This document shows positions 1-6,457 of a stretch of 7,355 nucleotides of DNA, one piece after another. Position 1 is the stretch's first letter; each line of letters opens with the position of its first letter. The notes under the pieces were generated by a model. The model searched no databases. It was not told the DNA's origin and saw nothing but the letters and a program-made list of their open reading frames with translations. A program made the position numbers and the translations under genes. Where the stretch lies: contig SPDF01000069.1 of the NCBI GenBank assembly GCA_004525055.1, positions 1 to 7,355 of the forward strand, read 5' to 3'. The stretch is from Gemmatimonadales bacterium. GTDB taxonomy: Bacteria > Gemmatimonadota > Gemmatimonadetes > Gemmatimonadales > GWC2-71-9.

Positions 1-556
1 GGCCGAGACCGAGGACCGTGAGCTCCGCAACTCCCGCGCGGAACGCCGCGGTGGTGCACCGCATCGCGTTTCGTTTCGAGAATCGCACCTCGGTCTGGCT
101 GGCGCCGGTCTCCACGGTCAGCGAGGAGAGCCGCAAGCCGCCCAGGTCCACGAGGGACTTCGCGGCGCCGATAGTCAGGGAGAGGTCGAGGTCGGCCTGG
201 GGAGACAATTGAATGCTCGCGATCTGGTTCTGCGACGTGCTGCCAACGCCGATGCTGCCATTCTTGAGATTGGTAAGCCCGAGAGTGACGGTATTGGCGC
301 CGGCGTTCCATTCGTTGACCGGCCGAAACCGTTCTGCGTCGTAGTCCAATTGCATCGCGTACAAGGTCGTCGGGGCGCCGGCACCCACGTTGAGTGTCCC
401 GCCGCCAAACTCGATGGCCGCGACCAGCCGCACTTCACTGTGAAACTGCCGCGTTGTGCTGAAGCGTTTGAGGGTCTGCGCGCCGACCGGGCCGGGTCCT
501 GCCGCTGCGAGACCAAACAGGAGGATCCCAAACAGGAGTGGCCGATACATCATCAT
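1..556 (-). CDS. Secreted LiaF/toast-rack-like domain protein (partial, C-terminus off window)
   Basis: An uninterrupted minus-strand frame of 185 codons begins at an ATG triplet run (positions 556, 553 or 550) and leaves the window without a stop. Residues 4-26 form a signal peptide: a basic residue, a hydrophobic stretch LLFGILLFGLAAAG and a cleavage-like VGAQ. No lipobox cysteine is seen. The rest is beta-rich, with short alternating strands. Around residues 122-160 the pattern LDLSLTIGAAKSLVDLGGL followed by LSSLTVETGASQTEVRFS resembles the repeating strands of the toast-rack/LiaF-like (DUF2154-type) fold, in which 'tGAs.t.v.f' turns recur. The first ATG overlaps the stop of the upstream gene as ATGA, so translation is probably coupled. 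I infer a periplasmic or cell-surface protein working with the sigma/anti-sigma pair. LiaF-type domains are known in envelope-stress control, but no direct function can be read from this fragment. The family call is moderately sure; reality of the gene is very likely. Confidence 0.75.
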   Translation of the reverse strand, partial: MMMYRPLLFGILLFGLAAAGPGPVGAQTLKRFSTTRQFHSEVRLVAAIEFGGGTLNVGAGAPTTLYAMQLDYDAERFRPVNEWNAGANTVTLGLTNLKNGSIGVGSTSQNQIASIQLSPQADLDLSLTIGAAKSLVDLGGLRLSSLTVETGASQTEVRFSKRNAMRCTTAAFRAGVAELTVLGLG

Positions 557-1758
557 CGAACGGGAGGCGGCGTCTTGTGCTGGCCCGGGCGCCGGGCGGC
601 GGGGACGCCGAACTGTGGCGTGGCCCACAGGTACTCGTCGGTCAGCGTCTCCGGGGGAATGAAACGACCGGCGAAATGTCCCGCCAGCCCCAGGCGGCTG
701 AGCAGGGCCGCTCCAACGCCCACGGTCAGCAGCAACCACGTCACCACCGCTGCCGCGCCGAATGCGAACCAGCCGAGCACGGGTACCCAGCCGAAGGCCG
801 CCCATCCGCTCCAGAGGAGGATCATCCCGATCAGGCCGGTCGTCACATAGCGGTAGCTGTTGGGGGAACCGAACATCCCCTGCGCCAGCCGTCGGCGAGT
901 GTATTTCTCGCCCAGCGCGTGCGTGACTCCCAGGAAGCCAACCAGCACGGCGACCGAGATGAGGAGGGCGGAGGCGATCACCGCAAAGGGGATGAGCAGA
1001 ATCCCGACCACGCTCAGGATGAGCCCGAGGACCAGGACGCCGAACGTCGGAATGACGAGTACCTGCGCCAGCACGCCAACGGCAAAGGAGCGGCCAAATG
1101 TATGCGAGACAGTCTCGGAGATGATTTCGAGGTTGGGCTTGCCGAAGAGGACGAGGCCGAATCCGATACCGAGCAGGGTCAGGAAGATGCCGGCGAGGCC
1201 CGCGACGTTCCGCAATGCGAGAACCAGGGGAGAGGCCGCAGCGACGGCGGGGGTATCGGGCTCCACCGGAAGAAGCACACCGAGCGTACTGATTTCGCCG
1301 GTGACCTGGCCGCCGCCTTGATGGACCTGACCGCCGTAGGCGAGCACGCTTCCTGAAACGAATGCCCCTGGATGCAAGGTGATGTCGCCATCGACCGTCA
1401 CCAGGTTTCCCGCGAGTCGTCCATACAGGTCGGCGTCGCCATTCAGGACCAGGATGTCTCCCTGATGCGATTCACCGGAACCGATCGAGTAGTCACCGAC
1501 CCGCGCGATGCCGCCGGTGACAGTCAGCGCGAACCCCGGCGACTTGGAGTCGCGGAGGGCCTGCGCGAGCAACGGCTCAAGCACCGAGGTGGAGGACAGG
1601 TTGCTGAGTGAAACGATCAGCCCCCCATTGGGGGCAGGGGGGACAGCTTGCGGGGTTGGATGGGCAGCTTGAATTCGACCCGGTCCGGCGGAGAGCGCGG
1701 CCGGGCTGGTCAGGAGGAGCAGACTAGCGGCGACGAGCCGAAGTTCAGATCTCAGCAT
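553..1758 (-). CDS. Exported bactofilin-like (polymer-forming) domain protein with C-terminal membrane helices
   Basis: This 401-residue protein starts with a signal peptide (residues 1-24, ending ALSA) and a Pro/Ala-rich linker. Residues about 80-160 contain glycine-spaced short beta repeats (GDILVLNGDADLYG, then GNLVTVDGDITLHPGAFV and GSVLAYGGQV), the right-handed beta-helix pattern of bactofilin/polymer-forming domains. Hydrophobic segments follow at about 177-205, 225-250, 252-278, 305-325 and 328-355. A short tail ends in PPPVR. Known bactofilins are cytoplasmic scaffolds; the signal peptide here places the beta domain outside the cytoplasm, anchored by the helices. The ATG at 1758 overlaps the anti-sigma gene by 14 nt, and the stop overlaps the next gene by 4 nt. 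Residues 280-303 are basic (KYTRRR) and suggest a cytoplasmic loop. I infer a structural or sensory membrane protein of the sigma-factor operon; the exact role is unknown. Confidence 0.8.
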   Translation of the reverse strand: MLRSELRLVAASLLLLTSPAALSAGPGRIQAAHPTPQAVPPAPNGGLIVSLSNLSSTSVLEPLLAQALRDSKSPGFALTVTGGIARVGDYSIGSGESHQGDILVLNGDADLYGRLAGNLVTVDGDITLHPGAFVSGSVLAYGGQVHQGGGQVTGEISTLGVLLPVEPDTPAVAAASPLVLALRNVAGLAGIFLTLLGIGFGLVLFGKPNLEIISETVSHTFGRSFAVGVLAQVLVIPTFGVLVLGLILSVVGILLIPFAVIASALLISVAVLVGFLGVTHALGEKYTRRRLAQGMFGSPNSYRYVTTGLIGMILLWSGWAAFGWVPVLGWFAFGAAAVVTWLLLTVGVGAALLSRLGLAGHFAGRFIPPETLTDEYLWATPQFGVPAARRPGQHKTPPPVR

Positions 1759-2305
1759 GAGCCACCCGCGGCGTCGGCAGGGCCATCAGGCGTCGGAGCA
1801 CCAGGACGCCGCCTGCATAGGCGACGGTGGTGGCGCCGAACACGAGGCCGAGACGGGCGGGCGACTCGAACAGCCCACGTACCCAGGGGTACCATGGCTG
1901 TGCGAGGAGGGTGGATCCGAAGGAACGGACCGCCGTCAGCCACACCCCGCCCAGGCCCTGCCCGGCGCCTTGGAGGAGCTGGGTGAGGGTTTCGGGGTTG
2001 GCCAGGCTCCACCCGACGCTCGCCGCCATCGGCAGGAGCACACCGGCGGCAAGCGCCGCCGCGATGATCACCGGACGGGCTCTGCGCCGCACCTCGACCC
2101 GCGCCATGACCCGATCGCTGAAGCCAGCGGCAGGGGTGAACAGCGGGAGTGTGCCGAGCAGGTGCACCAGCGCGCGGTCGGCATCGGCAAGGTGCCGGCA
2201 GTCGGCACAGCCGTGCAGGTGGGCCTCGCGATTTCGCGCGAGGGACCCTGCGAGCCAATCGTCGAGCTCGTCCGGTGTCAGGTGGGTGGCAATGAAGTTC
2301 GTCAT
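1745..2305 (-). CDS. Zinc-finger (zf-HC2-like) membrane anti-sigma factor
   Basis: The protein is 186 residues from the chosen ATG. Its N-terminus carries the H-x3-C-x2-C anti-sigma zinc motif (His29, Cys33, Cys36, in HLHGCADC) after the typical 'LTPDELDDWLAG' lead. Hydrophobic helices lie at about 78-97 and 151-173, the second followed by Arg-Arg, so both termini are probably cytoplasmic. Such proteins bind the cognate ECF sigma factor in the cytoplasm and release it on an envelope signal. The gene lies 35 nt downstream of the sigma gene, the usual order for a sigma/anti-sigma pair. The start at 2305 is preferred because AGGAGG sits 6 nt before it. An upstream in-frame GTG at 2344 overlaps the sigma stop as GTGA and would add 13 mostly basic residues not expected in the family. 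Two membrane segments instead of the more usual single one is slightly unusual. Confidence 0.88.
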   Translation of the reverse strand: MTNFIATHLTPDELDDWLAGSLARNREAHLHGCADCRHLADADRALVHLLGTLPLFTPAAGFSDRVMARVEVRRRARPVIIAAALAAGVLLPMAASVGWSLANPETLTQLLQGAGQGLGGVWLTAVRSFGSTLLAQPWYPWVRGLFESPARLGLVFGATTVAYAGGVLVLRRLMALPTPRVAHAEI

Positions 2306-2311
2306 GACGCC

Positions 2312-2317
2312 CCTCCT
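2312..2317 (-). promoter_or_regulatory. Ribosome binding site of the anti-sigma gene
   Basis: On the minus strand AGGAGG lies 6 nt before the ATG at 2305. This site decides the start in favour of 2305 over the GTG at 2344. It immediately follows a GC-rich hairpin (2319-2335). Confidence 0.8.
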
Positions 2318-2318
2318 A

Positions 2319-2335
2319 CGGGCCCACTGGGCCCG
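2319..2335 (-). promoter_or_regulatory. Perfect 7-bp GC stem-loop between sigma and anti-sigma genes
   Basis: The minus strand reads CGGGCCC-AGT-GGGCCCG, a perfect 7-bp all-GC stem with a 3-nt loop. It starts 6 nt past the sigma stop and ends one base before the anti-sigma AGGAGG. No U-run follows, so it is not a standard intrinsic terminator. It may stabilise the upstream mRNA end, or reduce ribosome loading on the anti-sigma gene and so set the sigma to anti-sigma ratio. The hairpin is seen directly; its role is inference. Confidence 0.5.
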
Positions 2336-2340
2336 GGGTT

Positions 2341-2946
2341 TCACTGGCGCAAATGGGCCAGCGCCAGCCTGAGTTCGCCGCGTGCGCGGTGGATGTAGGT
2401 CTTTACGGTGCCCAACGGGAGGTCGAGCATCGTGGCAATTTCTTCATATGGCCGCCCCTCCACATGCCGGAGGAGAATGCAGGAGCGATACTCTGGCCGG
2501 AGCGTGGCGATGGCCGCTTCGATCTCCCCGCCGAGTTCCTTCGCCTCGAGCTCTTCCAGGGCGGTTTCCTGGCGGTCCCCCAGCTGGAGCGCACTGGCCT
2601 GAATCGCCTCGGGGGTCAGGGCGTGCGGGGACCCGTCGAGTGACAGGGTGTCCAGCTCCCGACGACGCAGGTGGTCGATGGAGACGTTGTTGGCGATCTT
2701 GAAGATCCAGCTGGAGAACTTGTACTCGGGGCGGTATGACTCGATCGCATTGAGCGCCTTGACGAAGGTCTCCTGGGAGAGATCCTCCGCCTGCTCTCGG
2801 TTGCGGACCATGCGGTAGATGAGAGAGAAGATCGGACGTTCATATCGGCGCACCAATTCGCGGTACGCCGACTGCCGCCCGGCGCGCGCCTCCAGCACCA
2901 CGTCCTGATCGGACAGGGTCGCCAGGTCGACGCCGGGCTTAGCCAC
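2341..2946 (-). CDS. ECF-type RNA polymerase sigma factor (RpoE-like)
   Basis: This 201-residue protein has the two-domain layout of the sigma-70 ECF group. Region 2 (about residues 28-97) contains AYRELVRRYERPIFSLIYR, the core-binding DLSQETFVKA at 55-64 and the promoter-melting FSSWIFKIANNVSIDHLRRR. A linker follows, then region 4 (about 142-195), with the helix-turn-helix YEEIATMLDLPLGTVKTYIHRAR near 167-189. Length is typical for the family (about 170-210). The start is a GTG at 2946 with a G-rich run (GGGGGG) a few bases upstream as a possible ribosome site. The following gene encodes a zinc-finger membrane anti-sigma factor, so activity is probably held by it and released by an envelope signal. 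The two genes after that encode exported proteins and are plausible targets or sensors. Confidence 0.95.
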   Translation of the reverse strand: MAKPGVDLATLSDQDVVLEARAGRQSAYRELVRRYERPIFSLIYRMVRNREQAEDLSQETFVKALNAIESYRPEYKFSSWIFKIANNVSIDHLRRRELDTLSLDGSPHALTPEAIQASALQLGDRQETALEELEAKELGGEIEAAIATLRPEYRSCILLRHVEGRPYEEIATMLDLPLGTVKTYIHRARGELRLALAHLRQ

Positions 2947-2961
2947 GGGTTCCCCCCCGCC

Positions 2962-2991
2962 TTGCGGTGGGCTTTCCGTGAAGGGTAGATT
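2962..2991 (+). promoter_or_regulatory. Candidate housekeeping promoter of the menaquinone operon
   Basis: In the 53-bp divergent intergenic region (2947-2999) TTGCGG at 2962-2967 and TAGATT at 2986-2991 are spaced by 18 bp, resembling -35 and -10 boxes. Transcription would begin at about 2998-3000, on or beside the menG ATG at 3000, predicting a leaderless mRNA. No convincing Shine-Dalgarno sequence lies at proper distance before that ATG, which agrees. The rest of the gap holds a short CCGC-CTT-GCGG hairpin (2957-2967) and nothing else I recognise. Both boxes are imperfect. Confidence 0.35.
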
Positions 2992-2999
2992 GGCCGCCT

Positions 3000-3728
3000 A
3001 TGTTAGCCACGGACAGGAAGTTACCAGTATCGGGCGGCGCGGAAAAGCGTTCCTATGTACGTGGGATGTTTCACGCCATTGCACCGAGCTACGATTTCCT
3101 GAATCACCTCCTCAGTCTGAACCTCGATAAACGGTGGCGACGCAAAGCCGTCGAGCGTCTCAATTGGGAACGGAAACCCGAGGGCGTCTACCTCGATCTC
3201 TGCGCCGGCACCCTCGACCTGGCCGCCACCATCGCTCGGCAGCCGGGGTTCAAGGGCATGGTTGTCGGTTCCGATTTCGTGCCCCGGATGCTGCAACTGG
3301 GTCGGGGGAAGGCAGAGCGAGTCGTCCCTGTGACTGCCGACGCCCTCGAACTGCCCCACGCCGACGCCACGTTCGAGGGTGCCACGGTGGGGTTCGGAGT
3401 CCGCAACCTCATGGATCTCGATGCCGGGCTCCGGGAGGCGGCGCGCGTGCTCAAGCCAGGCGCCAGATTCGTCATCCTCGAGATGAGCATTCCGGCGTGG
3501 CAGCCGCTGCGCGGCCTCTTCCTCCTCTACTTCCGGCATCTCCTGCCGACCGTCGGCCGGCTCGTTTCACACCATTCGAACGCCTACACCTGGCTTCCGG
3601 AGTCCGTGCTCGCCTTTCCCGAACCGAAGGCACTCGGCGAACGAATGGAGCATGCCGGCTTTCGCGATGTGACCTGGTCACTCCTCTTCGGTGGGATCTG
3701 CGCCCTCCACGTCGGAATTCGCGCGTGA
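3000..3728 (+). CDS. menG: Demethylmenaquinone methyltransferase, MenG/UbiE family
   Basis: The 242-residue enzyme is a class I SAM-dependent methyltransferase that would add the ring C-methyl group in the last step of menaquinone synthesis. Visible family marks are FHAIAPSYDFLNHLLSLNLDKRW at 24-46 (UbiE signature 1), the SAM-binding motif I YLDLCAGTLDLA at 64-75, an acidic SD at 91-92, GFGVRNLMDLDAGLREAARVLKPGARFVILEMS at about 131-163 (signature 2 region) and a C-terminal GGICALHVG. Length is normal for the family. Motif I reads GTLD where GTGD is usual. The next gene overlaps by 4 nt (GTGA), and prenyltransferase, UbiD and UbiX follow. Menaquinone rather than ubiquinone is inferred because no ubiquinone hydroxylase or UbiG lies here and the prenyltransferase is of MqnP type. 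Start choice: ATG at 3000 gives the normal N-terminus, though it lacks a clear ribosome site. Confidence 0.92.
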   Translation: MLATDRKLPVSGGAEKRSYVRGMFHAIAPSYDFLNHLLSLNLDKRWRRKAVERLNWERKPEGVYLDLCAGTLDLAATIARQPGFKGMVVGSDFVPRMLQLGRGKAERVVPVTADALELPHADATFEGATVGFGVRNLMDLDAGLREAARVLKPGARFVILEMSIPAWQPLRGLFLLYFRHLLPTVGRLVSHHSNAYTWLPESVLAFPEPKALGERMEHAGFRDVTWSLLFGGICALHVGIRA

Positions 3729-4612
3729 GCGAAGGGCAGACCTTCGCCGGGGAATCGCTCCTCGTCCGCTACGTCAACTTCGTGAAGTTGCCGCATACCC
3801 TCTTCGCGCTCCCGTTCGCTCTGCTTGGGGTGTTGGCGGCATCGCTCCAGGTTCCGGTGACGTTGCGCACCGTGGGGCTGGTCGTTGTGGCGTTCACCGC
3901 GGCTCGTTGGGTCGCCATGGGCTTCAACCGTATCGCCGATCGCGAGTACGACGGCCGAAACCCCCGCACGAGGAACAGAGAGCTCCCACGCGGTGCGCTC
4001 TCCGTGCCGCAGGCATGGTGGTCCGTGTTGGCTGCCGCCGCGTTGTTCGTCTGGACCGCCTGGTCGCTCAACCCGCTCTGCCTCCTGCTCAGTCCCTTGG
4101 CGCTCCTCTGGGTCACGGCCTACAGCCTGTCAAAGCGGTTTACTTGGTGGCCCCACCTCTGGCTGGGCATGAGCCTCGCGATCGCGCCGGTGGGTGGATG
4201 GATTGCCGTCACCGGTGCCTGGAGCAGGCCGGCATGGCTGCTCGTGGCCATCACGGTGGCGGTGGCCACCTGGGTCGCCGGGTTCGATATTTTCTACGCC
4301 CTCCCCGACATGGTGTTCGACCGAGACAGCGGGCTGCGGAGCGCCGTGGTCCGGCTTGGCGAGTCGCGCGCGATCCTCCTGGCCAAGCTCCTGCACGGCG
4401 CGACGATTCCCGCGCTGGCCCTCTTCGGCTGGGGGGCAGGTTTCGGATGGTGGTACTATGCAGGCGTCGCCGTCGCCGCCGTGATCCTCGCCTACGAGCA
4501 CCAATTGGTGAAGCCCGGTGATCTCACGCGGCTCGATGCGGCCTTCTTCCGGATGAACGCGGTGATGTCGGTAACCGTGTTCGGTTTTGCCCTCCTCGAC
4601 CGGCTCACGTGA
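3725..4612 (+). CDS. mqnP: UbiA-superfamily aromatic prenyltransferase, MqnP-like
   Basis: This is an integral membrane enzyme of 295 residues that joins a polyprenyl diphosphate to an aromatic acid. The first Asp-rich motif is NRIADREYD (Asn68, Asp72, Asp76), followed by GRNPRTRNRELPRG. The second is DIFYALPDMVFD (Asp188, Tyr191, Asp195, Asp199). Both would hold the Mg-diphosphate. About eight or nine hydrophobic helices are spread over the chain. The 'NPRT.NRE.P.G' and 'HQ.....DL..LDAAFF..N' patterns match the UbiA-like branch that accompanies ubiD/ubiX in futalosine-pathway genomes (MqnP, acting on 1,4-dihydroxy-6-naphthoate) rather than MenA. The substrate is inferred; 4-hydroxybenzoate cannot be excluded from sequence alone. 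The start is a GTG overlapping the menG stop (GTGA); the open frame runs further upstream, but that part is only menG read in another frame. The ubiD gene follows after 7 nt. Confidence 0.88.
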   Translation: MSEGQTFAGESLLVRYVNFVKLPHTLFALPFALLGVLAASLQVPVTLRTVGLVVVAFTAARWVAMGFNRIADREYDGRNPRTRNRELPRGALSVPQAWWSVLAAAALFVWTAWSLNPLCLLLSPLALLWVTAYSLSKRFTWWPHLWLGMSLAIAPVGGWIAVTGAWSRPAWLLVAITVAVATWVAGFDIFYALPDMVFDRDSGLRSAVVRLGESRAILLAKLLHGATIPALALFGWGAGFGWWYYAGVAVAAVILAYEHQLVKPGDLTRLDAAFFRMNAVMSVTVFGFALLDRLT

Positions 4613-4619
4613 GCGTCCT

Positions 4620-6416
4620 GTGACCGCTCCCCGCTTCGATGGCCTGCAGGACTTCGTGCGGTACCTCGAGGCGCGCGGCGAGTTGTTGCGCGTCACCGCA
4701 GAGGTGGACCCGAAGTTGGAGGTGGCGGAGATCGTCCAGCGCGTCATTCGGCAGGATGGCCCTGGGCTGCTCTTCGAGCGGGTGAAGGGCGCCGATTTTC
4801 CGCTGGCCATGAACCTGTACGGCTCCGCGCGTCGAATGGAAATGGCCATCGGGCGCCCGCCGGAACAGATCGGCCGCGAACTGATCGACACCTTTCAGCG
4901 GCTCAACCCTCCGTCGCTCGGCAGGTTCTGGGAATTACGCTCCACGCTGCTCAAGGCGCGGTTCATGCGCCCCCGCATGGTGACGCGCGCCCCTGTCCAG
5001 GAGGTGATCGAGCCACCGCAACTCGACCGGCTGCCGAACCTCTGGAGCTGGCCGAGAGATGGCGGGCCGTTCATCACCTTTGGGCCGACCATCACGCACA
5101 ATCCGGCGAATGGGGTCCGGAACTTCGGGCTCTATCGCCTTCAGGTCTTCGATGAGAAGACGACCGGCATGCACTGGCAGAGTATGAAGGGGGGCAGGGG
5201 ACACCACCACGAGGCAGAGCGCCGCGGTGAACCGCTCGAGGCCGCAGTCGTCCTCGGTGGAGATCCGATGACCATGCTCTCGGCGATTCTGCCGTTGCCG
5301 GAGGATTTTGACGAGCTGGGGCTCGCAGGATTCTTGCGGGGCCGAGCGACGGAGCTCGTGCCGGGCCGGAGCATCTCGATTCCGGTGCCGGCCAATGCTG
5401 ACTTCGTGCTGGAGGGTGTGGTCCCTGCCGGTGAGCGTCGGATGGAGGGGCCCTTTGGCGATCACTATGGGCACTACTCCGAGGCGTCGCCCTTTCCTGT
5501 TTTTCACGTGAAGACCGTCACGCGGCGGCGAGACGCCATCTATCCCGGCGCCGTGGTCGGCAAGCCACCCCAGGAAGACAAGTGGATCGGGCTCGCGGCG
5601 GGGGAGATGATCGGACCGCTGATCCGGATCGTCAATCCAAACGTCGTGGACCTCTTTGCCAGCGACGACGCTGTTTTCCACAATCTGCTCACCGTATCGG
5701 TCAAGGTGCGGCACCCGCTGGAGTCGTTCAAGACCGCGCTCAACCTGCTCGGCACCGGGCAGCTCGCCCTCACCAAGTGCGTCGTCATGGTTCGCGACGA
5801 TGTACCGGTGCGGAGCTTCGGCCGGACGCTGCGGGAACTCTGGCACCGCTTCGATCCGCGGGACCGGATGCTGCTCCTCCCCATCGCGCCGCTCGACACC
5901 CTGGATTACACCTCGTTCGAAATGCACGTCGGTAGCAAGCTGGTACTGGATGCCACTGGAGAGGTGGTCACCACTGGTGCTCCGCCTACGGCCATCGAAG
6001 ATCCGGCGCTGTTCGACCAACGGATCGGCGCTCACCGAGTGCTGGATGGCGGATTCGTCGTGGTGCAGGTGAAGCGCGATCCGCGCGCCGTGCTCGAGAA
6101 GCTCCTCCGCTGGGATGGACTGGGGCCGGTCAAGTTTGTGGCCGCGGTGAGCGACGACGTGGATCTGGACGATGAAGGGAACATCGTCTGGGGGATCTTC
6201 ACCCGGTTCGACCCCGCGCGGGATATGATGTTCGAGCGGCAGGAGTTTGTCGGGGCGAAGCCGGTGTATGGCGGTCGCGTTGCGATCGATGCCACCTGGA
6301 AGCCGGGCTATCCGCCGCCGGTGACGATGCCGGAAGAAACCATTCGGCTGGTGGATCGCCGTTGGGGGGAGTACTTCGGGGACCGGCTCGCACGCAGGGC
6401 ACGAGGTCGGTGGTAA
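4620..6416 (+). CDS. ubiD: UbiD-family prFMN-dependent aromatic acid decarboxylase
   Basis: The 598-residue protein is a reversible decarboxylase using prenylated FMN, here probably removing the ring carboxylate of the prenylated quinone precursor. The N-terminus has the family opening (FDGLQDFVRYLEARGELLRV). Further marks are ITHNPANGVRNFGLYRLQ (Asn168 and Arg173, matching the metal/prFMN ligand and catalytic Arg of the family), TTGMHWQSMKGG, LPEDFDELGLAGFLRG with a likely metal-ligand Glu near 232, and EGPFGDHYGHY with Glu276 and Asp281, the E-R-E/D catalytic set with Asp as the last acid. At about 600 residues it is longer than E. coli UbiD (just under 500) and resembles the longer menaquinone-associated members. 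The GTG start at 4620 is chosen because the reading begins properly with TAPRFDGLQDF. A TTG at 4587 in the same frame lies inside the upstream gene and has no family support. Confidence 0.93.
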   Translation: MTAPRFDGLQDFVRYLEARGELLRVTAEVDPKLEVAEIVQRVIRQDGPGLLFERVKGADFPLAMNLYGSARRMEMAIGRPPEQIGRELIDTFQRLNPPSLGRFWELRSTLLKARFMRPRMVTRAPVQEVIEPPQLDRLPNLWSWPRDGGPFITFGPTITHNPANGVRNFGLYRLQVFDEKTTGMHWQSMKGGRGHHHEAERRGEPLEAAVVLGGDPMTMLSAILPLPEDFDELGLAGFLRGRATELVPGRSISIPVPANADFVLEGVVPAGERRMEGPFGDHYGHYSEASPFPVFHVKTVTRRRDAIYPGAVVGKPPQEDKWIGLAAGEMIGPLIRIVNPNVVDLFASDDAVFHNLLTVSVKVRHPLESFKTALNLLGTGQLALTKCVVMVRDDVPVRSFGRTLRELWHRFDPRDRMLLLPIAPLDTLDYTSFEMHVGSKLVLDATGEVVTTGAPPTAIEDPALFDQRIGAHRVLDGGFVVVQVKRDPRAVLEKLLRWDGLGPVKFVAAVSDDVDLDDEGNIVWGIFTRFDPARDMMFERQEFVGAKPVYGGRVAIDATWKPGYPPPVTMPEETIRLVDRRWGEYFGDRLARRARGRW

Positions 6417-6425
6417 GTTCGAGGC

Positions 6426-6446
6426 CTGAGAACTGAGGACTAATAA
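6426..6446 (+). repeat. Degenerate heptamer tandem repeat (three units) in the ubiD-smORF gap
   Basis: CTGAGAA, CTGAGGA and CTAATAA stand head to tail in the 41-nt gap after ubiD (6417-6457). Because seven is not a multiple of three, the stop triplets inside them (TGA at 6427, TGA at 6434, TAA at 6441) fall in all three forward frames. The repeat is AT-rich against its surroundings. Only three imperfect units are present, so chance is possible. Confidence 0.45.
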
Positions 6447-6447
6447 C

Positions 6448-6452
6448 GGAGG
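6448..6452 (+). promoter_or_regulatory. Strong ribosome binding site of the small ORF
   Basis: GGAGG lies 5 nt before the ATG at 6458. It is the clearest Shine-Dalgarno match in the rightward operon, where the other starts have weak or partial sites, and it supports translation of the small ORF. Confidence 0.7.
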
Positions 6453-6457
6453 ATTGT

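Noticed and set aside
175..531. 118-codon minus-strand frame near the left edge
   Set aside because: It is a shadow of the signal-peptide-bearing gene at 1-556, which reads in another minus-strand frame and shows coherent beta-strand patterning.
538..1356. Long plus-strand open frame opposite the bactofilin-like gene
   Set aside because: It is antisense to a well-supported gene, has low-complexity Glu/Asp/Arg/Gly composition typical of high-GC shadow frames, and shows no recognisable domain.
2319..2335. Intrinsic terminator between sigma and anti-sigma genes
   Set aside because: The stem is strong but no U-run follows, and the Shine-Dalgarno site of the next gene begins one base later.
3134..3724. 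Open frame extending the prenyltransferase about 200 codons upstream
   Set aside because: The extra part is Arg/Pro/Ala-rich out-of-frame reading of menG. UbiA-family proteins begin near the GTG at 3725, which also forms a normal GTGA overlap.
4587..4619. TTG start for ubiD at 4587
   Set aside because: It lies inside the prenyltransferase gene and adds 11 residues without family similarity. GTG at 4620 gives the expected N-terminus.
4935..6035. 366-codon minus-strand frame within ubiD
   Set aside because: It is antisense to an intact, motif-complete ubiD, with His/Arg/Glu-rich low-complexity content and no domain.
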